The notes under the pieces: model-generated
The model's input: the letters and a program-made list of their open reading frames with translations, nothing else
Databases searched by the model: none
What the model was told of the DNA's origin: nothing
From: Methanoculleus sp. UBA208
GTDB taxonomy: Archaea > Halobacteriota > Methanomicrobia > Methanomicrobiales > Methanoculleaceae
Direction of reading: 5' to 3'
Assembly: GCF_002498065.1 (NCBI RefSeq)
Contig: NZ_DAFZ01000053.1
Span: 1-56,091, forward strand
DNA: 56,091 bases
Translations under genes and position numbers: made by a program
Part shown: positions 42,563 to 51,150 of the stretch, piece by piece
How the letters are laid out: each line of letters opens with the position of its first letter
Numbering within the stretch: the stretch's first letter is position 1

Positions 42563-42962
42563 AGGTGCGCTCTGCGTAACAGGTCGTCGACTCCCAGACC
42601 CGGATCTTTACGACATGCGCGTCGTGTCCCTGCTGTGCGGCCTCGGCGTCGATCATCTCCGCGATCTGCCCGGCCAGGAGTTCGCTCGTCGGGTCGCCGG
42701 AGGTGGTGACGACCGGGTGGAACTCCTCGATGCACGCCGCCATGGGGTCATCCTGGTTCAAGATCACCTGGTGGTCGAACCGGCCGACGACCTCCTTGAT
42801 GCAGTTGTAGTCAAGGACGATCCCGGTGCGCTCATCGGCCGTACCTTCTATCCAGACCTCCACGCGCCACTGGTGGCCGTGCAGCCGGAAACACTTCCCC
42901 TTATAGTGGATCAGACGGTGTGTCGCCTCGAAAAAAACCTCCTTGTATATCCGGGTATTCAT
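42549..42962 (-). CDS. queD: 6-carboxytetrahydropterin synthase (QueD/PTPS family)
   Basis: About 137 residues. The Zn-binding His residues appear in FEATHRLIHYKGKCFRLHGHQWRVEV near 10-35, with the HGH motif; the catalytic Cys precedes it in KGKC. It makes 6-carboxytetrahydropterin from dihydroneopterin triphosphate, upstream of QueE. ATG 42962 is chosen; TTG 42965 immediately before it is also in frame. Only 20 nt separate the start from a palindromic TATA element, suggesting a leaderless transcript. Confidence 0.92.
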   Translation of the reverse strand: MNTRIYKEVFFEATHRLIHYKGKCFRLHGHQWRVEVWIEGTADERTGIVLDYNCIKEVVGRFDHQVILNQDDPMAACIEEFHPVVTTSGDPTSELLAGQIAEMIDAEAAQQGHDAHVVKIRVWESTTCYAERTYDRQ

Positions 42963-42982
42963 CAATGAAGGTTGCCCGCCAG

Positions 42983-42998
42983 GATATAATATTATATC
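42983..42998 (-). promoter_or_regulatory. Perfectly palindromic TATA element of the que operon
   Basis: GATATAATATTATATC, a 16-nt perfect palindrome centred 28 nt before queD ATG 42962. Archaeal TATA boxes sit about 26 nt before transcription start, so the message would begin at or next to the start codon. A dimeric regulator could also use it. Confidence 0.55.
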
Positions 42999-43050
42999 AG
43001 CTCCCGATCAAATAGCCAAGGCAGAAGATCGGCGTGCGGGCGGGTTCCAC

Positions 43051-43060
43051 AATATATAAA
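43051..43060 (+). promoter_or_regulatory. TATA box of the S12-S7-EF-2 operon
   Basis: AATATATAAA, about 80 nt before rps12. A GAGGGT ribosome-binding site lies 6-7 nt before ATG 43136. A second weaker element (CTTTATAG) lies near 43077. The predicted leader is 50 nt or more and may hold control sites. Confidence 0.5.
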
Positions 43061-43135
43061 TCCGTAACGCGCGTTGCTTTATAGCACACCAGGAGTTGCT
43101 CCTATCCACAAATTCAACTAATTCGAGGGTATTCG

Positions 43136-43564
43136 ATGGGAAATGGTAAATTTGCAGCCCGAAAACAGAAGCGCGACGCAAATAATAACCGGTGGCATGA
43201 CACTGGCTACGCGCGCCGCCAGCTCGGGCTCGATGTAAAAGCTGACCCCCTTGAGGGAGCGCCGCAGGGCCGCGGGATCGTTCTCGAGAAGGTGGGTGTC
43301 GAGGCAAAGCAGCCGAACTCCGCCATCCGCAAGTGCGTCCGTGTGCAGCTGATCAAGAACGGCCGGCAGGTAACGGCGTTCGCCGTCGGCGACGGCGCCA
43401 TCAACTTCATCGACGAGCACGATGAGGTCGAGATCGAGGGTATTGGCGGCAGGCTGGGCAGGTCGAAGGGGGATATCCCCGGCGTCCGGTTTGTCGTGAC
43501 CAAGGTGAACAACGTCAGCCTGCGTGAAATGGTCACGGGCCGTAAGGAGAAGCCGCGGAGGTAA
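43136..43564 (+). CDS. rps12: 30S ribosomal protein S12 (uS12)
   Basis: A 142-residue archaeal uS12, the decoding-centre protein of the small subunit. The KFAARKQKRDANNNRW start and the conserved KQPNSAIRKCVRVQLIKNGR near residues 61-80 identify it; the latter is the loop involved in tRNA selection. First gene of the operon, followed 5 nt later by S7. Confidence 0.97.
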   Translation: MGNGKFAARKQKRDANNNRWHDTGYARRQLGLDVKADPLEGAPQGRGIVLEKVGVEAKQPNSAIRKCVRVQLIKNGRQVTAFAVGDGAINFIDEHDEVEIEGIGGRLGRSKGDIPGVRFVVTKVNNVSLREMVTGRKEKPRR

Positions 43565-43569
43565 GTGGT

Positions 43570-44160
43570 ATGGTAGAAGCAGAGGCAGGAGCGGGAGCCC
43601 AGCAGCTCCTCTTCAACCGCTGGGACATGAGTGAGGTGGAGATCCGGGATCCGAGCCTTGCCCGTTACGTGAACCTGCACGCGATGATCGTGCCGCATTC
43701 CTGCGGCAAGCTCGTCGGCCAGCAGTTCAACAAGAGCAACATGCTGATCGTCGAGCGCCTGATCAACAAGATGATGCAGACCGAGAACAATACCGGCAAG
43801 AAGGAACTTGCCATCCGCATCGTCCGGGACGCCTTCGAGATCGTCAACAAGAAGACCAAGAAGAACCCGGTCCAGGTGCTGGTGGACGCAGTCGCGAACA
43901 CCGGGCCCCGCGAGGAGACCGTCCGGCTGAAGTACGGCGGTATCAACGTGCCGAAGTCGGTCGACACAGCACCCCAGCGCCGTGTCGACACTGCGCTCCG
44001 GTTCATCACCGCCGGTGTCCTGCAGGCGAGCCACAAGAAGAAGAAGAGCGTGAGCGAAGCGCTTGCCGAGGAACTGATCGCGGCCGCGAACGGCGACACC
44101 CGCTCATACGCCGTCTCGAAGAAAGAAGAGAGAGAACGTATTGCAAAGGCCGCCCGCTAA
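43570..44160 (+). CDS. rps7: 30S ribosomal protein S7 (uS7)
   Basis: A 196-residue archaeal uS7 that organises the 3' domain of 16S rRNA at the mRNA exit. IVPHSCGKLVGQQFNKSNMLIVERLINKMM and the C-terminal RRVDTALRFITAGVLQASHKKKKS are characteristic. 30 nt separate it from EF-2. Confidence 0.97.
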   Translation: MVEAEAGAGAQQLLFNRWDMSEVEIRDPSLARYVNLHAMIVPHSCGKLVGQQFNKSNMLIVERLINKMMQTENNTGKKELAIRIVRDAFEIVNKKTKKNPVQVLVDAVANTGPREETVRLKYGGINVPKSVDTAPQRRVDTALRFITAGVLQASHKKKKSVSEALAEELIAAANGDTRSYAVSKKEERERIAKAAR

Positions 44161-44190
44161 AACTCTCTATTATTTTTTTGGTGTATTTTC

Positions 44191-46383
44191 ATGACCAGAC
44201 GAAAGAAGATGGTAGAGCGGGTGACGGAGCTGATGGACAAGCCGGAGAAGATCCGGAACATCGGGATCGTCGCCCACATCGATCACGGAAAGACAACACT
44301 CTCGGACAACCTGCTCGCCGGTGCAGGCATGATCAGCGAGGAACTCGCCGGCCGGCAGCTCTTCATGGACTCCGACGAGGAGGAACAGGCACGCGGCATC
44401 ACCATCGATGCGAGCAACGTCTCGATGGTCCACACGTACGGCGGGGAGGGGTACCTGATCAACATGATCGATACCCCCGGCCACGTGGATTTCGGCGGTG
44501 ACGTGACCCGCGCCATGCGTGCGGTGGACGGCGCCGTCGTCGTGGTGGACGCGGTCGAGGGGACCATGCCCCAGACCGAGACGGTGCTCCGGCAGGCCCT
44601 CAAAGAGGGTGTCCGCCCGGTTCTCTTCATCAACAAGGTGGACCGGCTGGTCAACGAGCTGAAGGTAGACGAGCAGGAGATGCAGATCCGCCTCGCGAAG
44701 GTGATCGACAAGGTCAACAAGCTGATCAAGGGCATGAACGAGAAGATGTACAACGAGGGCTGGAAACTGGATGCCGTGAAGGGCACCGTCGCCTTCGGCT
44801 CCGCGCTCTACAACTGGGCCGTCTCCGTGCCCTTCATGCAGAAGAGCGGGGTCTCGTTCAAGGATGTCTTTGAAAAGTGCAACTCCGGCGACATGAAGTG
44901 GCTGGCGAAGAACAGCCCCCTGCACGCCGTCCTCCTCGACATGGTGGTCAAGCACCTGCCGAACCCCCTCCAGGCCCAGGACCGGCGTATCCACATCATC
45001 TGGCACGGGGACTACAACTCCCCCGAGGGCAAGGCCATGGTCAACTGCGACCCGAACGGCCCCGCCTGCCTGATGGTCACCGATATCTCGTTCGACCCGC
45101 ACGCAGGCGAGGTCGCCACCGGCCGTCTCTTCTCGGGGACGCTCCGCCGGGGCACCGAGTGTTACATCATGGGTGCGGCGAAGCGTGCGAACCGTCTCGC
45201 CCAGGTCGGCATCTTCATGGGCGCCGAGCGGATCGAGGTGGAAGCGCTCCCGGCGGGTAACATCGCCGCCGTGACGGGCTTGAAAGACGCCATCGTCGGT
45301 TCGACCGTCACGACGCTCCTTGAGATGATTCCTTTCGAGTCGCTGAAGCACTACTCCGAGCCGGTTATGACCGTCGCCGTCGAGGCAAAAAGCATGAAGG
45401 ACCTCCCGAAACTCGTCGAGGTTCTTCGCCAGGTGGCCAAGGAAGACCCGACGGTGCAGGTCTCGATCAACGAGGAGACCGGCGAGCACCTGATCAGCGG
45501 CATGGGTGAGCTCCACCTCGAGATCATCACCGGCCGTATCAAGCGCGACAAGGGCGTCGATATCATCACCTCCCCGCCGATCGTCGTCTACCGCGAGACG
45601 GTCACCGGCCGGGCGGGCCCGGTCGAAGGGAAGTCGCCGAACCGCCACAACCGGTTCTATATCGAGCTCGAGCCGATGGACCCGGCGATCGTGAAGCTGA
45701 TCCAGGACGGCGAGATCTCGATGAACCAGCAGGCGATCGAGCGGCGTGATGCCCTCGTTGCTGCCGGTATGGACAAGGACGAGGCCAAGAACGTCAAGGC
45801 GATCGAGGGCACCAACATGTTCATCGACATGACGAAGGGTATCCAGTACCTCAACGAGACGATGGAACTGGTCCTCGACGGCTGGCGCGAAGCGCTCCGT
45901 GGCGGCCCGCTCGCCGACGAGCTGGTCCAGAACCTGAAAGTCCGGCTGGTGGACGTGAAACTCCACGAGGACGCCATCCACCGCGGCCCTGCCCAGGTCA
46001 TCCCGGCGGTCAGGAGCGCCGTCAAGGCGGGGCTGCTGATGGCCGGCGACTCGCTCCTCGAGCCGATCCAGAAGATCCAGATCACGGTCCCGAGCGAACA
46101 GATGGGCGCTGCTACCTCGCAGATCCAGGGCCGGCGCGGCCAGGTCTTCGATATGCTGAGCGAAGGCGACACGATGACGATCGTCGGCAGGGCACCGGTC
46201 GCCGAGCTCTTCGGGTTTGCCGGGGACATCAGGTCGGCCACCGAGGGTCGCGCGATGTGGAGCACCGAGTTCGGCGGGTTCGAACTGGTCCCCTCCGGCA
46301 TCGTGGACGAGGTCGTCAAGAGCATTCGCCGGCGCAAGGGCTTGAAAGAACAGATCCCGCGGCCGGACGACTATCTGGCGTAA
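44191..46383 (+). CDS. fusA: Translation elongation factor 2
   Basis: A 730-residue archaeal EF-2, the GTPase that translocates tRNA and mRNA. Domain I has the G1 motif AHIDHGKTTLSDNL near 29-42, RGITIDASN near 69, DTPGHVDFGGDVTRAMR near 95 and NKVDRLVNELK near 149. Domains III-V follow, with SGMGELHLEIITGRIKRDKGVDI near 446 and PVAELFGFAGDIRSATEGRAMWSTEFGGFE near 671. It completes the usual S12-S7-EF-2 order; EF-1A does not follow. Confidence 0.97.
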   Translation: MTRRKKMVERVTELMDKPEKIRNIGIVAHIDHGKTTLSDNLLAGAGMISEELAGRQLFMDSDEEEQARGITIDASNVSMVHTYGGEGYLINMIDTPGHVDFGGDVTRAMRAVDGAVVVVDAVEGTMPQTETVLRQALKEGVRPVLFINKVDRLVNELKVDEQEMQIRLAKVIDKVNKLIKGMNEKMYNEGWKLDAVKGTVAFGSALYNWAVSVPFMQKSGVSFKDVFEKCNSGDMKWLAKNSPLHAVLLDMVVKHLPNPLQAQDRRIHIIWHGDYNSPEGKAMVNCDPNGPACLMVTDISFDPHAGEVATGRLFSGTLRRGTECYIMGAAKRANRLAQVGIFMGAERIEVEALPAGNIAAVTGLKDAIVGSTVTTLLEMIPFESLKHYSEPVMTVAVEAKSMKDLPKLVEVLRQVAKEDPTVQVSINEETGEHLISGMGELHLEIITGRIKRDKGVDIITSPPIVVYRETVTGRAGPVEGKSPNRHNRFYIELEPMDPAIVKLIQDGEISMNQQAIERRDALVAAGMDKDEAKNVKAIEGTNMFIDMTKGIQYLNETMELVLDGWREALRGGPLADELVQNLKVRLVDVKLHEDAIHRGPAQVIPAVRSAVKAGLLMAGDSLLEPIQKIQITVPSEQMGAATSQIQGRRGQVFDMLSEGDTMTIVGRAPVAELFGFAGDIRSATEGRAMWSTEFGGFELVPSGIVDEVVKSIRRRKGLKEQIPRPDDYLA

Positions 46384-46403
46384 CGAGTATCGAATACCCT
46401 CCC

Positions 46404-46414
46404 TTTTTGTTTTT
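46404..46414 (+). terminator. T-rich archaeal terminator after EF-2
   Basis: TTTTTGTTTTT about 20 nt after the EF-2 stop. A run of T on the coding strand is the archaeal termination signal. Confidence 0.6.
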
Positions 46415-46684
46415 CCCCCACGGTGAGCGGATGCGCCGGACGCAACTCGCGAAAGCGGGGGCATGGTTGGGCTATTGTCCCGGCCGCGAGGAGTTATAGA
46501 GGCAAACTGCCTCGCATCCGGGGAGTTATCAACGCCTTCCGGCGGCAGTATCCCATCCCCGTCGGTTGTCCGGGTTGTCTCCGGCGTGGGCGTCCCCCAA
46601 GAAAAGTTGCGAGGCCGGCCGGCAGCCCGTTTTGCCGGTCGGGGAGATCCGCGGCTGCTTCTCAAACGATACGGCGGAGTCTGC
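46415..46684. other. Intergenic region after EF-2
   Basis: About 270 nt between the EF-2 terminator and the end of the DUF3821 gene. I see no gene; small frames on both strands have no recognisable domain. Confidence 0.5.
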
Positions 46685-47227
46685 CTACCGCTTTTGCGCC
46701 GCGGCGAGCAGCCCGCAGATGCCGAGAGCGGCGATCGCGATCAGTCCCGGGAGCGGCGCCTGCGTCGGGGCCGTCGTGGCCGTGGCCGGCGGTGCCTCTG
46801 TCGGGGTTTCAGTGACCGTGGTGACGGTTTCAGTGGGCGTGGGCGTCTGAGCGTGGACGAATAGGATGCTGTTGTGCTCAATCAGGCCGTCTGCAGTACT
46901 GTATGGGAAATACCGTCCGTATTTCCCGTGGAACGTATAGGTATTGATCTTGAAGTAGTCGTCGTTCGGCACGCCGATGACCCGGATAACCTGTTTCCTG
47001 GGATCGTCGTCCCGGTACTGCCGGAGTTCCGTGATCGGGTTGAGCGTGTCCTGATTGCGGAGGTTGATGAGGTCGACGACGAACGGCTCGGCCCCGACCT
47101 CGATCGTCTGGCCGGGCTGTACCACCAGTTTGCCGGTCTCCTGTGCGGCTGCCGGGGCGACAAGCACCAGGGTGAGGACCGCGAGGGCTGCGAGAAGATA
47201 CCGGGATGCCATTTTCTGATCAGTCAT
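46685..47227 (-). CDS. DUF3821-like secreted protein with C-terminal membrane anchor
   Basis: About 180 residues. An N-terminal signal (ASRYLLAALAVLTLVLVAPAAAQE) is followed by a beta-rich domain (VVQPGQTIEVGAEPFVVDLINL...NPITELRQYRDDDPRKQVIRVI) that resembles DUF3821 proteins of Methanomicrobiales. A Thr/Pro-rich linker (TPTPTETVTTVTETPTEAPP) follows, then a C-terminal helix with basic end (LPGLIAIAALGICGLLAAAQKR). The C-terminus looks like an archaeosortase-style or simple membrane-sorting signal. Expected on the cell surface, probably glycosylated in the linker. ATG 47227 was chosen because the signal starts there; 47212 is possible. Confidence 0.75.
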   Translation of the reverse strand: MTDQKMASRYLLAALAVLTLVLVAPAAAQETGKLVVQPGQTIEVGAEPFVVDLINLRNQDTLNPITELRQYRDDDPRKQVIRVIGVPNDDYFKINTYTFHGKYGRYFPYSTADGLIEHNSILFVHAQTPTPTETVTTVTETPTEAPPATATTAPTQAPLPGLIAIAALGICGLLAAAQKR

Positions 47228-47395
47228 AGTTCCAACCTCGTTTTTGCTGTATATATGCGTATTGAAACGCAGCCGGAATCGTCGTCTCTCACCGGGTAAA
47301 TCCGCCGGAGCGCTGCCCGTTTTCCGCCTGGCATCACTTTTCCTCCCCGACCGAATCATTGATGTGGAGAGAGGGTATCTCACAGTGGAGATGCC

Positions 47396-48157
47396 ATGAA
47401 GGCCGCCGGCCGGGATAGAAAGGGTTCTGCCGGGAGCGGACGGGCCCCGGTAACAAGGACGGAGAACGCCGCCATGGGCTACCTGCCGGCAGTCATCTCC
47501 GTGCCGCTTGGCCCGACAACCGCATTCATCGTCAGGGACCGGAGCGTGCTCCTGGTCGACACCGGCAACCCCGGGGATGAGACGGCCATCCTGGCCGCGA
47601 TGAGGAAGGCCGGCATCAGGCCCGACGAGGTCTCCCTGATCCTGGTCACCCACGGGCATCCGGACCACTGCGGGAGCGCCGACGCGCTCCGGGAACTGAC
47701 CGCCGCGCCGGTCGCCGTCCACGAGGCCGACGCGGCTCTCATGCGCCTCGGGTTCGACGGGCTGCGTTTTTCCACCGGGATCATCGGGCGCCTGACCGGG
47801 TTCGCGGGCGGCAGGAGGGCAGTCCCCGGTTCGGGCGGTGTTGAGCCCGATATCGTCATCAGGGGCATCGCCGACCTTGCGCCTTTCGGGGTCCGGGGCA
47901 GGATCGTCCCCACACCGGGGCATACTTCCGGTTCTGTCTCGGTCCTTGTCGCCGGCGGCACTGCCATCGTCGGCGACCTTCTCTCCGCTCTGTTTCCGGG
48001 CGGGAGGCCCCGGCTGCCCCTCAGGACACAAGACCCTGCGGCGGCAAGGAGAAGCCTCCGGACACTCCTCGCCTTCGGGCCGGAACGTGTCTGTGCGGCG
48101 CACGGAGGGCCATGGTCGGGTGCGGAGGTGTCGAGGCGGTTCGGGAACGGCCGGTGA
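47396..48157 (+). CDS. Metallo-beta-lactamase fold hydrolase
   Basis: 253 residues. The metal-binding motif THGHPDHCGSADAL near residues 85-98 fits HxHxDH, and GHTSGSVSV near 180 and AAHGG near 238 add the remaining ligands. Glyoxalase-II-like hydrolases have this fold; substrate unknown. ATG 47396 has GGAG 6 nt upstream. ATG 47474 directly before the domain is an alternative giving 227 residues. Confidence 0.85.
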   Translation: MKAAGRDRKGSAGSGRAPVTRTENAAMGYLPAVISVPLGPTTAFIVRDRSVLLVDTGNPGDETAILAAMRKAGIRPDEVSLILVTHGHPDHCGSADALRELTAAPVAVHEADAALMRLGFDGLRFSTGIIGRLTGFAGGRRAVPGSGGVEPDIVIRGIADLAPFGVRGRIVPTPGHTSGSVSVLVAGGTAIVGDLLSALFPGGRPRLPLRTQDPAAARRSLRTLLAFGPERVCAAHGGPWSGAEVSRRFGNGR

Positions 48158-48188
48158 CAGGGGAGATGCGGGAAAAAAAGGTGCAGGG

Positions 48189-48650
48189 TTACTCGATGAC
48201 GAACGCCATCGAGAACGTGGTCTCGTCTCCTGTCTCGTTCTCCCAGGGGCGCTTGTAGATTGCGGAGAACTCGCCGGTGCCCTCCTCGGCGGCGAGGTAC
48301 TCCCATACATGCACGCCTCCGGCGCCTACAAGTCCTGTCTCCGGTGCGATGTAGGTGTCGTTCACGTACTCAAGCCCGGCCGACGAGGTGACGTTCCACT
48401 CGTAGCCGGTCGTCGGGTTCTCGTCGAGACTGATGGTGATCTCGCTCCCGGCCGGGAGGGTGACGGTCTCGTTATTGTTCGTCTCGTCAAAGGCGTACTC
48501 CTCCGCCGCGGGCGGCGTCGTCGCCACCGGGGTGGGTGTCGCGGTCGGGGTTCCCGGTTCCGCCGGCTGCGACGTGCAACCGGCGCCGAGCATGCACAGT
48601 ACCAGGAGTCCTGCAATAAGGACACTATAGATGCTTTTTCTCTGAATCAT
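48189..48650 (-). CDS. Lipoprotein with chagasin-type (I42) cysteine protease inhibitor domain
   Basis: 153 residues. The signal ends in a lipobox MLGAGC, followed by a Thr/Pro linker. The C-terminal 100 residues carry all three chagasin loops: NPTTGYEW, GAGGVHVWEYLA, and KRPWE. I42 inhibitors block papain-like cysteine proteases. A membrane-tethered form suggests protection of the cell surface or control of a co-localised protease. The gene has a TATA element at 48671-48680 only 21-30 nt before ATG 48650, predicting an almost leaderless message. Confidence 0.85.
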   Translation of the reverse strand: MIQRKSIYSVLIAGLLVLCMLGAGCTSQPAEPGTPTATPTPVATTPPAAEEYAFDETNNNETVTLPAGSEITISLDENPTTGYEWNVTSSAGLEYVNDTYIAPETGLVGAGGVHVWEYLAAEEGTGEFSAIYKRPWENETGDETTFSMAFVIE

Positions 48651-48670
48651 GCGATAAGATCGCTCAGATA

Positions 48671-48680
48671 TGTTAAATAG
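48671..48680 (-). promoter_or_regulatory. TATA element of the chagasin-type gene
   Basis: Minus-strand CTATTTAACA 21-30 nt before ATG 48650. Confidence 0.45.
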
Positions 48681-48824
48681 TTTTCTTAAACCCCTGGAAG
48701 AGGTGCCCGCTCCCGGACCGTGTCCTGATCCGATTGCACCGGGATCGACCGTTACGGAGAGGATCCGTGGACGCTCCAAAACCGATTCAGGATGATGAGA
48801 CCGCCTTGTGCCGGGGGGAGGCAA

Positions 48825-48841
48825 ATTATAAATAATATTTT
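48825..48841 (+). promoter_or_regulatory. AT-rich promoter element of the 48871 lipoprotein gene
   Basis: ATTATAAATAATATTTT, 30-46 nt before ATG 48871. Confidence 0.45.
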
Positions 48842-48870
48842 ATCGATCAGGTCCGTCTGAGGACATTGCT

Positions 48871-49491
48871 ATGAAAATAATCTCTCGAAAAACGATCTTT
48901 CCCGTGCTTCTTATCGTGCTCGGGATCTGCCTGCTCGCAGCAGGCTGTACGTCGACGCCACCGGATACGACCGCGCCGCCGACAACCGCCACGACCACCA
49001 CCGAGGCCACGACGGCTCCTGCCGCCGCCGGCACCACCGTCTCCGGGGCTGCAGAGGGCTACGTAACCGCGGTTCCGTTTGCGGCGCTGATACCGTTCCT
49101 GCCGGATGCGCCCGCGGGCTGGACTGCAGACGAGCCGCAGGGTGCCACCTGGACGGACCAGGAGGTCCAGTGGACCTGGGCGTCCCGCGATTACAGCAAG
49201 GGCGATGCCCGGGCGACCGTCCTGATCCAGGACTCGGCTTATTACGACGTGGGTTACTGGGAGTCGTGGGACTCGCTCGTTGCGTTCGAGACGACCGAGG
49301 GCTACTACAGGCAGGGCAACGTCGGCGGCCAACCGTCCTGGAAGGTCTTCAGCAAACCCGACTCCTACGGCACCTGGGTCGGCGTGAACGAGCGGTTCAT
49401 GGTCTATGTCAGTGTCGAAGGCGGCTCTGAGCAGGATCTCGATGCGCTCGTGAACGCCATCGACTACGGCGGCATCGCGAACCTGGAGTAA
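48871..49491 (+). CDS. Lipoprotein of unknown function
   Basis: 206 residues. Signal peptide with lipobox LLAAGC (residues 21-26), then a Thr/Ala-rich linker (about 28-58), then a globular domain beginning GYVTAVPFAALIPFLPDAPAGW. Repeated aromatic pairs (WTWASRDYS, YYDVGYWESWDS, VGVNERFMVYVSVEGGSEQDLDALVNAIDY) are visible. The domain is common in secreted proteins of methanogens, as far as I can judge, but I cannot name it. It is divergent from the inhibitor lipoprotein and single in its operon. Confidence 0.7.
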   Translation: MKIISRKTIFPVLLIVLGICLLAAGCTSTPPDTTAPPTTATTTTEATTAPAAAGTTVSGAAEGYVTAVPFAALIPFLPDAPAGWTADEPQGATWTDQEVQWTWASRDYSKGDARATVLIQDSAYYDVGYWESWDSLVAFETTEGYYRQGNVGGQPSWKVFSKPDSYGTWVGVNERFMVYVSVEGGSEQDLDALVNAIDYGGIANLE

Positions 49492-49509
49492 CCCCGAAAA
49501 ACCCTCTTT

Positions 49510-50076
49510 TTATCGCCCCGGCATGGCCGTGACGATGTAGTGGTACGGCCCCGCCTCCGCCACTGTCCTGACCTCCAGCCCCGCCTCTACCATCAGCGAC
49601 GCCGCATGCTCCGGACTGAACTTCTTTGCGGGCGGCGGGCCGAGGGGCAGGGGTTCCTTCTTCCAGTCCACGTCGACGACCACGCCGGTGCTGCGCGCCA
49701 TCCGTTTTGCGTTTCGAAGCACCCGGACCGGGTCGACGAAGTCGTGAAGGTCGATGCCGAAGAAGACGATGTCAGTGCATCCGTCGCAGAGGACAATCTC
49801 CTCGGCCATTCCCTTGCGGAGGATGACGTTATCGAGCCTCTCTGAATAGGCTTTCTCCCGGAGCAGATCCAGCGCTTCGGCGTCGATGTCGATTCCGCAG
49901 ACACGGCCGCGCGGCCCCACGATCCGCGCCGCAGGAAGCGCGAAGAACCCGTCCCCGCACCCGACGTCGACGAAGGTGCCTCCGGGAGCAAGCCCGATCT
50001 CCTCGAGGATGGACTCGGGGTGCTGCCAGCGCCGGCGGGCGGCCTCGTCTTCCGGAGAGTGTCTGTGATGCATCAT
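49510..50076 (-). CDS. Class I SAM-dependent methyltransferase
   Basis: 188 residues. SAM motif I FVDVGCGDGFFALPAARIVGP near residues 35-55, motif II VCGIDIDAEALDLLREKA near 58, and VFFGIDLHDFVDP near 104. LEVRTVAEAGPYHYIVTAMP ends the Rossmann fold. It belongs to the UbiE/Methyltransf_11 group; substrate unknown. The N-terminus is His-rich (MMHHRHSPEDE). Monocistronic as far as visible. Confidence 0.85.
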   Translation of the reverse strand: MMHHRHSPEDEAARRRWQHPESILEEIGLAPGGTFVDVGCGDGFFALPAARIVGPRGRVCGIDIDAEALDLLREKAYSERLDNVILRKGMAEEIVLCDGCTDIVFFGIDLHDFVDPVRVLRNAKRMARSTGVVVDVDWKKEPLPLGPPPAKKFSPEHAASLMVEAGLEVRTVAEAGPYHYIVTAMPGR

Positions 50077-50168
50077 ACCGGTCCCGGTGGCGTGGATCCC
50101 GGAAAAACCTGCCGTTCTTACCAGGAGAGTGTCGGGGGTGGGCCCCGGCTCAAAGCTAAAAAAGCATC

Positions 50169-50183
50169 GGTGGCACAGCCACC
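50169..50183 (-). terminator. Hairpin after the DUF1059 gene
   Basis: GGTGGC-TGT-GCCACC on the minus strand, 3 nt after the DUF1059 stop and followed by a T run. Looks like a terminator for the minus-strand gene. Confidence 0.5.
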
Positions 50184-50185
50184 CC

Positions 50186-50362
50186 CTACTTCATCGCCTT
50201 GCGAATCTTCTCCTGCACTTCCGGCTGTTCCGGGTTCATCTGGTGGGCGGTCTGGACATGCCCCTCGACCCGCTTCATCAGCTCGTTTTCGTCCTCTGCC
50301 TTCTCTTCGAACTCACACGCAAGGCCAAGGTCCTTGCACCTGAACGTCTTCATCTCCTGCAT
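50186..50362 (-). CDS. DUF1059 small protein
   Basis: 58 residues, matching the DUF1059 layout: KTFRCKDLGLACEFEEKAEDENELMKRVEGHVQTAH. Cys residues 10 and 16 and a His near 33 could coordinate a metal. ATG 50362 has GGTGAG upstream and is preferred to a GTG nine bases earlier. Function unknown. Confidence 0.8.
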   Translation of the reverse strand: MQEMKTFRCKDLGLACEFEEKAEDENELMKRVEGHVQTAHQMNPEQPEVQEKIRKAMK

Positions 50363-50427
50363 ATTTCTCACCGGCCGGGTTGTATACCGGGAGTGATATA
50401 AAAATATCGGCGCTGTCTTTTCCGGCT

Positions 50428-51150
50428 CTACCCTGCCTCACCTCCGCCCGGGTGCGGCTCCTTCCTGCACTCCACCATCTCCTCGATCAGCCCGTCCCGC
50501 AGGGTGACGATCCGGCAGAAGTACTCCTTGTGCCAGTCCTCGTGCGAGACCATCACGATCGTCTGGTCGAGGTCTTCGTTTAAGCGGGCGAAGAGGTCGA
50601 GGATGCTCTTCGAGGTCTGGCTGTCGAGGTTCGCGCAGGGCTCGTCGGCGAGCAGGATGCTCGGGTTGTTCACGAGTGCCCGTGCGATCGCCACCCGCTG
50701 CTGCTCCCCGCCCGAGAGTTCGCTCTGCCGGTGGTCCATCCGGTCGCCGAGGCCGACCCGGCGGAGGATCTCGGCGCTTCGTTTCAGGTACTCGGCTTTC
50801 GATGCCCCCCGGACAAGCGATGTCAGGTAAACGTTCTCGAGCGCGGTGAGTTCACCGATGAGCGCGTAGTCCTGGAAGACGTAGCCGAGCCGGTTCAGCC
50901 GAAAAAGGGTTCGCCGGTGGTCGGAGAGGGCGAGGACGTCGGTCCCGTCGATCGTGACCCTGCCGGAGGTGGGCCGGTCGAGGAGCCCGAGGATATGGAG
51001 GAGCGTCGACTTGCCGCTGCCGCTCGCCCCCATGATCCCGACGAACTCTCCTTTCGCGACCTCGAGCGAGACGCCCCCGAGGGCACGGACCTCAACCCTC
51101 CCCATGGTGTAGACCCTCGTGAGGTTTTCTGCAACGATCAGTCTTCTCAC
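50428..51150 (-). CDS. ABC transporter ATP-binding protein (LolD/MacB type)
   Basis: About 240 residues. Walker A GASGSGKSTLLHILGLL, Q-loop LGYVFQDYALIGELTALENVYL, signature ELSGGEQQRVAIARALVNNP and Walker B ILLADEPCANLD are visible. The LolD/MacB type powers FtsX-like permeases that extract or export surface lipoproteins or peptides, or sense the envelope. GTG 51150 overlaps the permease stop as GTGA. Pairs with the next two genes. Confidence 0.92.
   Translation of the reverse strand: MRRLIVAENLTRVYTMGRVEVRALGGVSLEVAKGEFVGIMGASGSGKSTLLHILGLLDRPTSGRVTIDGTDVLALSDHRRTLFRLNRLGYVFQDYALIGELTALENVYLTSLVRGASKAEYLKRSAEILRRVGLGDRMDHRQSELSGGEQQRVAIARALVNNPSILLADEPCANLDSQTSKSILDLFARLNEDLDQTIVMVSHEDWHKEYFCRIVTLRDGLIEEMVECRKEPHPGGGEAG

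Noticed and set aside
44170..46665. 831-residue open frame opposite EF-2
   Set aside because: Shadow frame of a high-GC gene; His/Asp/Leu-biased sequence without a domain, while EF-2 on the other strand is certain.
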